A model generated the notes under the pieces. That model did not search any database. It was not told the DNA's origin and saw only the letters and a list, made by a program, of their open reading frames with translations. Both the position numbers and the translations under genes were made by a program. Shown here piece by piece: positions 37,537-45,073 of a stretch of DNA of 64,000 nucleotides (positions are counted from its first letter, which is position 1; each line of letters starts with the position of its first letter). This DNA comes from VRUE01 sp963824705 (GTDB lineage Bacteria; Actinomycetota; Thermoleophilia; Solirubrobacterales; 70-9): the NCBI GenBank assembly GCA_963824705.1, contig CAWGQE010000003.1:1240001-1304000 (forward strand), read 5' to 3'.

Positions 37537-38865
37537 ATGGGTAAGCGATACCACGTCACCACGTTCGGTTGCCAGATGAACGTGCACGATTCCGAGCGGA
37601 TGCAGGGGATGCTCGAGTCGCTTGGCTACGCCGAGGCCCCGAGCCGCGCCGAGGCCGACCTGATCCTCTTCAACACCTGCTCGATCCGCGAGTCGGCGGA
37701 CAATCGCTTCGTCGCCCACCTGGGTGAGGCAAAGCGGCTCAAGTCCGAAGACCCTGAGCGCGTGGTCGGCGTGGGGGGCTGCTGGGCGCAGTCGGTCAAG
37801 GACGAGGTCTTCGAGCGCTTCCCCTTCGTGGACGTCGCCTTTGGCCCCGGGCAGATTCACCGACTCGCCGAGTTCCTCAACTCGGACTCGCTCACCGCCC
37901 AGGGGTACTTCGAGTTCGAGGACTTCTCCGGTCACCTGCCGGCCCGTCGCGCGCGTGAGTTCCAGGGCTGGCTGCAGATCTCGCAAGGCTGCAACTGCAA
38001 GTGCTCCTACTGCATCGTTCCCTCGACCCGGGGCCGCGAGGAGAGCCGCGATCCCGGCGAGCTGCTCGTCGAGGCCGAGGCGCTCGCGGCGGACGGCGTG
38101 CGCGAGGTGACCCTGCTCGGGCAGAACGTCAACAGCTACGGCCGCGACCTGCCCAGCGAGTCGCGCGTCGGCTTCGCCGAGCTGCTGACCCGAGTCGACG
38201 CGGTGGAGGGGATAGAGCGCATCCGCTACACCAGCCCGCACCCCAAGGACATGCGCGAGGACGTGATCCGCGCCCACGCCGAGCTGCCCGCCCTCTGCGA
38301 GCACATCCACCTGCCGCTGCAATCTGGCTCCAGCGCGATCCTCAAGCGGATGCGCCGCACCTACGATCGCCGGCGCTACATGGATCGCGTCGCGCTGATC
38401 CGCGAGCACGTGCCCGACTGCGCGATCACCACCGACATCATCGTCGGCTTCCCTGGCGAGACCGAGGCCGATTTTGCCGAGACGCTCGAGGTCGTCGACG
38501 AGGTCGGCTACGACAGCGCCTTCACCTTCGTCTTCTCGCCGCGCCGGGAGACCGAGGCGGCGACGATGGGCGAGCAGGTGCCCCACCCGGTCAAGCGGGA
38601 GAGGATGGAGCGGCTCGTCGAGCTGGTTCAGCGGCGCGCCGGTGAACGGTCGCAGCGCTTTGTCGGGCGCGAGATGGAGGTTCTCGTCGAAGGGACCAGC
38701 CGCACCGATTCGACGCGACTTCGTGGGCGGACTCGGCACAACAAGGCGGTGAACTTCGATGGCGAGGCCGAGCCAGGCCAATTCATAGACGTCGAGATCG
38801 ATAGCGCGACTTCCACCACCTTGAGCGGGGTGTCGGTGAAACCCCTCACTCAACTTTTTCGGTGA
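37537..38865 (+). CDS. miaB: tRNA-2-methylthio-N6-dimethylallyladenosine synthase
   Basis: The protein has 442 residues. It is a radical-SAM methylthiotransferase with the N-terminal UPF0004 domain (YHVTTFGCQMNVHDSERM; Cys residues also in FNTCSIRE and GGCWAQS bind the second cluster), the radical-SAM motif CNCKCSYCIVP (CxxxCxxC) and a C-terminal TRAM domain. It adds the 2-methylthio group to isopentenyl-A37 made by MiaA. The last dozen codons (TTLSGVSVKPLTQLFR) lie in the left arm of a hairpin element at 38824. miaA follows directly, giving the two steps of one pathway. Confidence 0.96.
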   Translation: MGKRYHVTTFGCQMNVHDSERMQGMLESLGYAEAPSRAEADLILFNTCSIRESADNRFVAHLGEAKRLKSEDPERVVGVGGCWAQSVKDEVFERFPFVDVAFGPGQIHRLAEFLNSDSLTAQGYFEFEDFSGHLPARRAREFQGWLQISQGCNCKCSYCIVPSTRGREESRDPGELLVEAEALAADGVREVTLLGQNVNSYGRDLPSESRVGFAELLTRVDAVEGIERIRYTSPHPKDMREDVIRAHAELPALCEHIHLPLQSGSSAILKRMRRTYDRRRYMDRVALIREHVPDCAITTDIIVGFPGETEADFAETLEVVDEVGYDSAFTFVFSPRRETEAATMGEQVPHPVKRERMERLVELVQRRAGERSQRFVGREMEVLVEGTSRTDSTRLRGRTRHNKAVNFDGEAEPGQFIDVEIDSATSTTLSGVSVKPLTQLFR

Positions 38866-38937
38866 AGCGTCTCCAGTGGTCCCTCATCCCGCAAGCGAAA
38901 AAGTACAAGCCGTTCGGGGCTTCACCGACACCCCGCT
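38824..38937. repeat. Nested inverted-repeat element between miaB and miaA
   Basis: The outer arms AGCGGGGTGTCGGTGAAACC plus CC (38824-38845) and 38916-38937 pair at 21 of 22 positions. The inner stem is CTTTTTCG (38854-38861) with CGAAAAAG (38896-38903), flanked by ACTCAA and TACAAG. The left arm encodes the end of MiaB and the right arm ends one base before the miaA ATG. The miaA ribosome-binding region is therefore locked in the hairpin. Confidence 0.88.
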
Positions 38938-38938
38938 G

Positions 38939-39685
38939 ATGCACGTCCTGGGGATCTTTGGGCCTACCGGGGTCGGGAAGACCGGGGTCGCTATCTCGCT
39001 TGCGGAGCTGCTGCGGGAGCGGGGGGAGGAACCCGTTGCGATTTCGTGCGATGCGCTGCAGGTGTATGAAGGGCTGGAAACGCTCACTGGTGTGGCGTCG
39101 GCTGAGGAGCGGGAGCTGTTGGAGCATCGTCTCGTGGGCTTCGTTCCGGTCACTCAACCGTTCTCGGTGGGCGACTACATGGGGCTGGCGCATGCTGAGA
39201 TAGATGCCGCGCTTGAAGCTGGGCGGAGGCCGATTGTGGTGGGGGGGACCGGGCTTTATTTGCGAGCCGCGGTTGCTGAGCTTTCGCTTGAAAAGACTCC
39301 TCTCGGGGCTGAGGACTCCGAGCTTTGGTCGCCGGAGACGCGGTTGCCCACGACGATCTTCGGGCTCGATATGGATCGTGCTCAGCTTTATGACCGGATC
39401 GATGCGCGCACGGAGGCGATCGTCGCCGCCGGGGCGGAGGAGGAGGTGCTCAAGGCCGAAGCGTTGGGGCCCTCGCGCACGGCGCGCAAGGCGCTGGGCT
39501 TCGACGAGCTGCTCGGTGGGGATATCGAGCTGATGAAGAAGCGCTCCCGCAACTACGCTCGCCGCCAGCTGACCTGGATGCGCAAGGTGCCCGACCTAGT
39601 GTGGATCGATCGCGGTCGCCGCGACGACGTGGTGGTGGCCGGCGAAATTGCGAGCTACCTGGGGCAATTGCTTAAAAAATCTTGA
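38939..39685 (+). CDS. miaA: tRNA dimethylallyltransferase
   Basis: The protein has 248 residues from ATG 38939; a longer frame from GTG 38876 runs only through the hairpin element. It transfers dimethylallyl from DMAPP to N6 of A37 in tRNAs reading UNN codons. It has the P-loop GIFGPTGVGKTG, the ISCDALQVYEGLETLTG motif (catalytic Asp), the VVGGTGLYLRAAV motif and KRSRNYARRQLTWMRKVPDL. It is shorter than the usual ~300 residues, mostly by a reduced insertion domain. No ribosome-binding site precedes the ATG, so it may be coupled to miaB or gated by the hairpin. Confidence 0.93.
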   Translation: MHVLGIFGPTGVGKTGVAISLAELLRERGEEPVAISCDALQVYEGLETLTGVASAEERELLEHRLVGFVPVTQPFSVGDYMGLAHAEIDAALEAGRRPIVVGGTGLYLRAAVAELSLEKTPLGAEDSELWSPETRLPTTIFGLDMDRAQLYDRIDARTEAIVAAGAEEEVLKAEALGPSRTARKALGFDELLGGDIELMKKRSRNYARRQLTWMRKVPDLVWIDRGRRDDVVVAGEIASYLGQLLKKS

Positions 39686-39719
39686 TTTTTATTCGCCCGC
39701 GTGGTAGGCATGCAAAGCG

Positions 39720-40910
39720 ATGAAACTCTTCGCTTCTGTCCTGGTGATGCTGGCCACGGCGTTGGTCATCGCAACTCCGGCCTCGGCAACCCAGCTCTGC
39801 GCTGACACCGCCTGCGAAGAAGTCTACGAATCCGGTCAGGTGCTGGAAGCCGGCCTGTTGGAATCGACCAGCTCCAGCTTCACCCTCGGGGGAGCCCTCG
39901 GCACTGTCTCCTGCACCGAATCGACGCTGAAAGGGGAAACGACCTCCAAAAGTGCCGTACCGCTTCCCGCCAAAGTGAACAGCTTCAGCTTCGCAGGCTG
40001 CAAAACGGGCGAAACGAGCTGCACGGTGAGCGCCGTCCACCTCACCTACAAAGCCGCGATCGAAGAAACGGGTGGGGGCAACGGCACGCTGGCCCTATCG
40101 AGCGGGGGCTCGGGCAATCCCGGTGTTGAAGTCTCCTGTGGGTTCCTCAAATGCACCGCCACCGCCACTGAACCCTCCTTCAACGTCGAAGGCGGCGGCG
40201 CGGCTATCGCGAGGATCAAAGAAGCCGCGCTCACCATCAGCGGCGCCTCTTGTTCTGCAAGCGGGAAATGGACCGCCGAATACCTCTTCGCCGAGCCGAA
40301 CCCCATGCAGGTCGGGCAGAACCCGACCCTGCTCTGCAAAACGGCCCCCAACGGCGCCGGCGAATGCACCAAAGGCGACGAGTACCAGGGGGTCGTCAAC
40401 GGAGCGCTGGCTGCCGGCGTAGCGAGCATTTCGGCTGGAGCAGCCGGCACGATCACCTGCGGCAAATCGACCCTGCAGGGGCAATACCCCAAAGTCGCGA
40501 AAGGCCCCTTCGAATCGCTGGTCCTCGAAGGCAGCACCGAAATAGCCTGCTCCTCGACGCTGGCCGGCAACCCGAAAGTGACCTTCACGGCGAAAAATTT
40601 CGCCAAAAACAGCCATTTTGAATACCGACCCCAGGCCAGTTATCAGGGCGCGTTTTCAGTTGGCTCGTCCCTGGATCTGGAACTCGAGATCAAAGGCAAA
40701 GCCACGGTGAAATGCAATTATCAACTAGTCGATGCTCAGCCTCCCTACGGGCGGGTGGCGAATGCGAATGGCTCCGAAACCTTGCTCAACATTGCCGGGA
40801 TGAGATTTGACAGCAAAGACGGCGGTTGCCCCAGACCTCTGGATCTGGACGTCCTCTATGCCCTGACCCAGAATAAAAACAAAGTGTACGTGGCCAAACC
40901 GCCGAAATAG
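39720..40910 (+). CDS. Secreted Cys-rich protein of unknown function
   Basis: The protein has 396 residues. The signal peptide is MKLFASVLVMLATALVIATP with a likely cut after ASA. The mature protein holds about 15 cysteines and two copies of a short motif, GTVSCTESTLKGE (about residue 60) and GTITCGKSTLQGQ (about 240), each followed by a Lys-Val segment. This implies a duplicated beta-rich domain stabilised by disulfides. Similar Gly/Ser/Thr-rich composition and Cys motifs appear in the secreted protein at 60754. No enzyme motif is seen. It probably belongs to a lineage-specific family of surface proteins whose disulfides could be made by the VKOR/DsbA system at 55.4-56.6 kb. Confidence 0.75.
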   Translation: MKLFASVLVMLATALVIATPASATQLCADTACEEVYESGQVLEAGLLESTSSSFTLGGALGTVSCTESTLKGETTSKSAVPLPAKVNSFSFAGCKTGETSCTVSAVHLTYKAAIEETGGGNGTLALSSGGSGNPGVEVSCGFLKCTATATEPSFNVEGGGAAIARIKEAALTISGASCSASGKWTAEYLFAEPNPMQVGQNPTLLCKTAPNGAGECTKGDEYQGVVNGALAAGVASISAGAAGTITCGKSTLQGQYPKVAKGPFESLVLEGSTEIACSSTLAGNPKVTFTAKNFAKNSHFEYRPQASYQGAFSVGSSLDLELEIKGKATVKCNYQLVDAQPPYGRVANANGSETLLNIAGMRFDSKDGGCPRPLDLDVLYALTQNKNKVYVAKPPK

Positions 40911-40933
40911 CGAACCGCGCGACGGCTTTTGTC

Positions 40934-40939
40934 TAGGCT
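40934..40939 (+). promoter_or_regulatory. TAGGCT -10 box for leaderless dapF
   Basis: TAGGCT ends 6 nt before ATG 40946. There is no ribosome-binding site. Confidence 0.45.
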
Positions 40940-40945
40940 GGCGGA

Positions 40946-41788
40946 ATGCGATTCGAGAAGTGGCAGGCGCTGGGTAACGACTACGTGATCGTCGAGGCCG
41001 ATGCGGTGCCGTGGGAGCTGACGGGGGCGCGCGTCGAGTGGCTCTGCGATCCGCATTTCGGGATCGGGGCGGACGGCATTCTGCTGCTCTCGCGCAGCGA
41101 CGACCCGGAGTTCGTCGCCGACCTGCGGATCTTCAACCCGGACGGGTCGGAGGCCGAGCTCTCCGGTAACGGCGCTCGCGAGGCAATCCTCTACCTGCGC
41201 CGGCATGGCTGGACCGACGCCGACGTCTTCACGATCCGCACCGCCGCCGGGCCGATCACGCCGACGATCACCTCCGAGCTGACCTGCTCGGTCGATATGG
41301 GCAAGGCCTCGACGACCTCAAAGGATTTCCCCGCGGGGGCTGCGGATGGCAGGGGCTCGCTGAACGCCGGCGGCCGCGAGTGGGAGTTCCAGCACGTCTC
41401 GATCGGCAACCCGCAGTGTGCGATCGAGGTCGGCGAGGAGATCGAGGACCTGGATCTCGACCCGATCGGTCCGGCGATAGAAGCGAGCGAGCTCTTCCCG
41501 AACCGCACCAACGTCTCTTTCTTCAAGGTCGACGGCAGCCGGGTGCGGGCACGGATCTTCGAGCGCGGCGTGGGCGAGACGCTCTCCTCGGGCACGGGCG
41601 CGAGCGGTGCCGCGGTGTCCGCCTTCCTGCGCGGGGCGCCGAGCCCGATCACAGTCGAGCTCGACGGCGGCGAGCTGGAGGTCGAGATCTCCGACGAGCT
41701 CGACGTGCGGCTGAGCGGCTGGGCCGAGCCGATCTGCGCCGGCGAGCTCGCGCCGGAGCTGATCCAGGCGCTGTCCGAGCTCACCTAA
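40946..41788 (+). CDS. dapF: Diaminopimelate epimerase homologue with Ser in place of both catalytic Cys
   Basis: The protein has 280 residues. The overall match to DapF is clear: FEKWQALGNDYVIVEA at the N-terminus, FGIGADGILLL, RIFNPDGSEAELSGNGARE, IGNPQCAI, and GVGETLSSGTGASGAA. In studied DapF enzymes the two acid-base residues are Cys73 (in CGNG) and Cys217 (in ACGTG). Here residue 73 is Ser (SGNG) and the second position, residue 215, is also Ser (SSGTG). Reduced activity, a different mechanism or a different substrate are all possible. It is followed 15 bp later by an LL-DAP-type aminotransferase, which keeps it in a lysine/peptidoglycan context. Confidence 0.88.
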   Translation: MRFEKWQALGNDYVIVEADAVPWELTGARVEWLCDPHFGIGADGILLLSRSDDPEFVADLRIFNPDGSEAELSGNGAREAILYLRRHGWTDADVFTIRTAAGPITPTITSELTCSVDMGKASTTSKDFPAGAADGRGSLNAGGREWEFQHVSIGNPQCAIEVGEEIEDLDLDPIGPAIEASELFPNRTNVSFFKVDGSRVRARIFERGVGETLSSGTGASGAAVSAFLRGAPSPITVELDGGELEVEISDELDVRLSGWAEPICAGELAPELIQALSELT

Positions 41789-41803
41789 TAGATTTCCGCG
41801 CCC

Positions 41804-42973
41804 GTGGCGATCTCAGATCCATCCAAGCGCCTGGAGGCGATGCCCCCGTACATGTTCCAGGAACTGGAGCGGCGGATCGCCGAGAAGCGCGCCGCCGGCA
41901 TCGATGTGATCAGCCTTGGGATCGGCGACCCCGACGAACCGACCTATCCGCACATCGTCGCGGCGATGCAGGAGGCGGTCGCCGACCCGGCCACCCATCA
42001 GTACCCGAGCAACCGCGGTCGCGACGACTTCCGCGAGGCCTTTGCTCGTTTCTACGACAAGCGTTTCGGGGTCGAGATCGACCCCGGCAGCGAGGTGATC
42101 CCGGCGATCGGCGCCAAGGAGTGCATCTACAACCTCTGCTTCGCCTTCCTCGATCCAGGCGGAGTCGCCCTCGCTTCGGACCCCGGCTACCCGGTGTACA
42201 CGGGGGGTCCGATTCTCGCCGGCGCGACGCCCGCGCTGTTGCCCCTACTGCCCGAGCTCGGCTTCGCCCCCGACCTCGGTGCGGTCTCGGCCGACGTCGC
42301 GGACAAGGCACGGTTGATGTTCGTCAACTACCCCAACAACCCGACCGGGGCGGTCGTTCCCGAGGGCTTTTTCGAGCAGGTCGTCTCCTTCGCCCGCGAG
42401 CACGAGATCCTCGTCGTCCACGACAACGCCTACTCGGAGACGACCTACGACGGCTACGTCGCGCCCAGCTTCCTCGCGACGCCCGGGGCCAAGGAGGTCG
42501 GGGTCGAGGTCTTCTCGCTCTCGAAGGGCTTCAACATGACCGGCTGGCGCTGCGCCGCGATCCTCGGCAACGCCGAGGCCGTGCAGACGTATTGGCGGCT
42601 GAAGACGAACGTCGACTCCGGTCTGTTCGAGGCGGTCCAGAAGGCCGGGGTGGCGGCGCTGGAGGGACCGAACGAGCCGCACGAGCGGATGAACGAGACC
42701 TACGCTCGCCGTCGCGATCTGGTCGTATCGGCGCTGGGCGAGATCGGCGTCGAGGTGAGCGCGCCGAAGGGGACGATCTATGTCTGGGCCCCCGTGCCCG
42801 ACGGCCACACTTCGACCTCTTTCGCCGAGCTCGTGCTCGAAGAGGCGGCGGTCGTCGTCTCACCGGGCTCGATGTATGGGCCGAGCGGTGAGGGCTTCTT
42901 CCGCATCGCGCTCACCACCCCCGACGACCGCATCAGCGAGGCCGTCGAGCGGATGCGTGAGCATTTGGCTTGA
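41804..42973 (+). CDS. dapL: PLP aminotransferase, probable LL-diaminopimelate aminotransferase
   Basis: The protein has 389 residues from GTG 41804. It is a class I/II fold-type I aminotransferase. The N-terminal RLEAMPPYMFQELERRIAEK and GIDVISLGIGDPDEPTYPHI resemble DapL2-type enzymes. NYPNNPTGAVVP, HDNAYSETTYDG, and VFSLSKGFNMTGWR (PLP lysine) follow. DapL converts tetrahydrodipicolinate directly to LL-DAP, the substrate of DapF encoded just upstream. The related alanine/aspartate aminotransferases cannot be ruled out from sequence alone; the dapF neighbour favours DapL. A nested hairpin begins right after the stop. Confidence 0.8.
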   Translation: MAISDPSKRLEAMPPYMFQELERRIAEKRAAGIDVISLGIGDPDEPTYPHIVAAMQEAVADPATHQYPSNRGRDDFREAFARFYDKRFGVEIDPGSEVIPAIGAKECIYNLCFAFLDPGGVALASDPGYPVYTGGPILAGATPALLPLLPELGFAPDLGAVSADVADKARLMFVNYPNNPTGAVVPEGFFEQVVSFAREHEILVVHDNAYSETTYDGYVAPSFLATPGAKEVGVEVFSLSKGFNMTGWRCAAILGNAEAVQTYWRLKTNVDSGLFEAVQKAGVAALEGPNEPHERMNETYARRRDLVVSALGEIGVEVSAPKGTIYVWAPVPDGHTSTSFAELVLEEAAVVVSPGSMYGPSGEGFFRIALTTPDDRISEAVERMREHLA

Positions 42974-42974
42974 A

Positions 42975-43087
42975 AGCCCGTCCCGGCAGGCCCTCCACTT
43001 AACTTTTTCGGTGGATCGTCGGTGGGCTGGCGCCCGTGAACCGGCACCGAAAAAGTACAAGACGTTCCGGGCCTACCGGGACGGGCT
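42975..43087. repeat. Nested inverted-repeat element between convergent dapL and MBL genes
   Basis: The outer arms AGCCCGTCCCGGCAGGCCC (42975-42993) and 43069-43087 pair at 18 of 19 positions. The inner 11-bp stem CTTTTTCGGTG (43003-43013) and CACCGAAAAAG (43045-43055) is perfect. The flanks CACTTAA and TACAAGACGTT match the 15253 copy. The TAG stop of the leftward MBL gene lies in the right arm. Both arms contain the same CCGG(C/T)AGG step as the 15253 copy, including the single mismatch. Confidence 0.88.
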
Positions 43088-43918
43088 CTTTTCCCCGAGC
43101 TTGGTCCAGTATCGGTTCAGGCCGCGCCATTGGTACTGAGGTGGGACGCATTGGATCAGCTCTTCAGCTGAATCGGTGGAATCAGCCTGTTCGGCTACTA
43201 GGTTGCGGTGGTGGCGCTCGTAAGCGTCCTCGGGAAGCTCGCGCACCAGCTGTGCCTCCTCGCGCAGGCGCTCGCGGACTTTTGCCAGATGGGGCTCCGG
43301 GTCGTCGATCGCGGCGAAGTGGGTCAGGGCGAGGCGCTCGGGCTGCCAGCTTGCGACGATGCCGATCGAGTCCTCCCAGCGCTCGATGTCGATGTCGGGC
43401 GGTGGGGTGGGGGGGACGATCAGGTCGACACCCGGCAGGCGCACCGCGGCGACGTCGCCGACGAAGGCGGTACCGCTCTCCTCATGCAGGTAACAGACGT
43501 GGTGGGAGGCGTGGCCGGGGGTGTAGGCGACGCGCATGCCGAGGACCTGCTCGCCGCCTGACAGCGGCTTTACGTTGGCCTCGGGCACGGGCACGATCTC
43601 GCCCCAGAGCCGCTGCATCTGATCGCCGTAGAGGCGCTCGGCGCTGGCCAGAAGCTTCGAAGGGTCGATCAGGTGCGGCGCTCCCCGCTCGTGGACGTAG
43701 ACCTCGAGGTCCGGCCAGCGGCGCACGAGCGCGCCGGTCGCAGCGGCGTGGTCGAGGTGGATATGGGTCAGCAGAAGCGCCCGCGGCCGCTCCTCGTCGA
43801 GCGCCTCGAGCAGGGTCGGCAGCGAGGACTCCGGCCCGGGATCGACCAGAACGCCATCGACCTCCCAGCAGCCAATCACGTGCGGCCGCCCGAGGTGCAT
43901 GACATCGATTACGCGCAT
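43073..43918 (-). CDS. Metallo-beta-lactamase fold hydrolase
   Basis: The protein has 281 residues. It carries the dinuclear zinc motif LLLTHIHLDHAAATGALVRR (HxHxDH), a downstream His in YTPGHASHHVCYL, the bridging Asp in TAFVGDVAAVRLPG, and a final His in LALTHFAAIDD. This is the glyoxalase II/RNase Z-like group. A C-terminal helical tail of about 80 residues (HLAKVRERLREEAQLVRELP) resembles that of MBL proteins acting on acyl or lactone thioesters. The substrate is unknown. A 26-bp-arm hairpin separates it from the co-directional epimerase gene upstream. Confidence 0.88.
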   Translation of the reverse strand: MRVIDVMHLGRPHVIGCWEVDGVLVDPGPESSLPTLLEALDEERPRALLLTHIHLDHAAATGALVRRWPDLEVYVHERGAPHLIDPSKLLASAERLYGDQMQRLWGEIVPVPEANVKPLSGGEQVLGMRVAYTPGHASHHVCYLHEESGTAFVGDVAAVRLPGVDLIVPPTPPPDIDIERWEDSIGIVASWQPERLALTHFAAIDDPEPHLAKVRERLREEAQLVRELPEDAYERHHRNLVAEQADSTDSAEELIQCVPPQYQWRGLNRYWTKLGEKSPSR

Positions 43919-43931
43919 CTCGGCAGCCTAT

Positions 43932-44033
43932 GGGAGTCGGGGGACCCTCCCCCGGAGGCTCCTGGAACCGCCCCCGAACCCGAGCCCGCGTCCGGCTGCG
44001 CGACGGTCTCCGGGGGAGGGTCCCCCGACTCCC
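43932..44033. repeat. 26-bp perfect inverted repeat between epimerase and MBL genes
   Basis: GGGAGTCGGGGGACCCTCCC plus CCGGAG (43932-43957) is the exact reverse complement of 44008-44033, around a 50-nt C-rich loop. The right arm abuts the epimerase stop codon (44034-44036), and the left arm ends 13 bp before the MBL start codon. The arms are among the longest in the window. The inner TTTTTCG stem is absent. Confidence 0.88.
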
Positions 44034-45026
44034 TCAAGCCACTGGGTCGGGAAACCGCTCGTCCGCCTCGAGCGTCTGCCGCCAGCCCTCCTCCAGGCCG
44101 CGCGGTGCGTAGCCGAGCTCGCGGCCGGCCTTCTCGTAGCTGGCCCAGAAGGTGACGCCGTCGGCCGAGGAGATCAGCTCGCGCAGGTTGGGCGGCTGTC
44201 CCATCAGCTTGCCGACAAGGGGGCCGATCGGCGTCATCGCCTTCATCAACGCCGTCGGCATCGCCCGCTTTGGAGCCTTGCGGCCGCTGACCGCGGCCAC
44301 GGTGTCTACGGCCTCGCGCATCGTCGTCACCGGGCCGCTCAGCACGTAGATCTCGCCGACCCGGCCCTTGTCGAGGGCGAGCAGGATGCCGCCGGCGATG
44401 TCCTCGACGTGGGTCATGCAGATGCCGAGCTCGGGAAAGGGCAGGAGCGGCAGTTTCCCCGCGAAGAACTCCTGAAGCAGGTCGGCTACCTGGGAGGTGT
44501 CGTCGGGCCCGTAGACCCCGCCGGGCTGCACGATCACCCCGGGCAGCCCGTCCTCGATCATCCGCTTGACGATCCGGTGCGCCTCCAGCTTGGTCTCCTC
44601 GTAGTAGGAGGTGAACTCCTTGCCGGGGTGCTCGTAGGTCTCGTCGACGACCTTCTGGTGGGTGTTGCCGAAGACGCCGCAGGTCGAGACGTAGACGACC
44701 TTCGGGACCCTTGCCTCCAGCGCCGCTTTCATCACCCGCTCGGTGCCGGCAACGTTTGCCTCCCACATCGCCGGGTGCTGCTTGGCGGGGATTCCGATCT
44801 CGTACATCGCGGCGGCGTGGACGACCGCGTCGCAACCCTCCATGCCGGCGCGTAGCGCGGCGGCATCGCTGAGGTCGCCGTTCGCCAGCGTGGCACCGAG
44901 CGCGGTCACTTTCGCCGCCTTCTCCGGGCTGCGGACGAGGCAGACGACGTCGTCGCCACGCTCGCGCAGCTGGCGCACGACCGTGCCGCCGATGAAGCCG
45001 GTTCCTCCCGTGACGAAGACCTTCAC
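44034..45026 (-). CDS. NAD(P)-dependent epimerase/dehydratase (extended SDR)
   Basis: The protein has 330 residues. The Rossmann motif is VFVTGGTGFIGGTVVRQLRE. The catalytic pattern is a modified YxxxK: FTSYYEETKLEAHRIV, with the upstream Ser/Thr in VVYVSTCGVFGN. The fold and the 'PGGVYGPDD' segment match extended SDRs of the hopanoid-associated sugar epimerase (HpnA) or dihydroflavonol-reductase-like group. The substrate is not clear. It is divergent from hflX across a 47-bp gap. The stop codon directly borders the hairpin at 43932. Confidence 0.88.
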   Translation of the reverse strand: MKVFVTGGTGFIGGTVVRQLRERGDDVVCLVRSPEKAAKVTALGATLANGDLSDAAALRAGMEGCDAVVHAAAMYEIGIPAKQHPAMWEANVAGTERVMKAALEARVPKVVYVSTCGVFGNTHQKVVDETYEHPGKEFTSYYEETKLEAHRIVKRMIEDGLPGVIVQPGGVYGPDDTSQVADLLQEFFAGKLPLLPFPELGICMTHVEDIAGGILLALDKGRVGEIYVLSGPVTTMREAVDTVAAVSGRKAPKRAMPTALMKAMTPIGPLVGKLMGQPPNLRELISSADGVTFWASYEKAGRELGYAPRGLEEGWRQTLEADERFPDPVA

Positions 45027-45059
45027 GGCCGCAAAGCCTATCCAGGAAATCGCGGCGCC

Positions 45060-45065
45060 TACAAT
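45060..45065 (+). promoter_or_regulatory. TACAAT -10 box for hflX
   Basis: TACAAT is a near-consensus -10 that ends 8 nt before GTG 45074. The mRNA should be leaderless. Confidence 0.5.
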
Positions 45066-45073
45066 CAGGCGGA

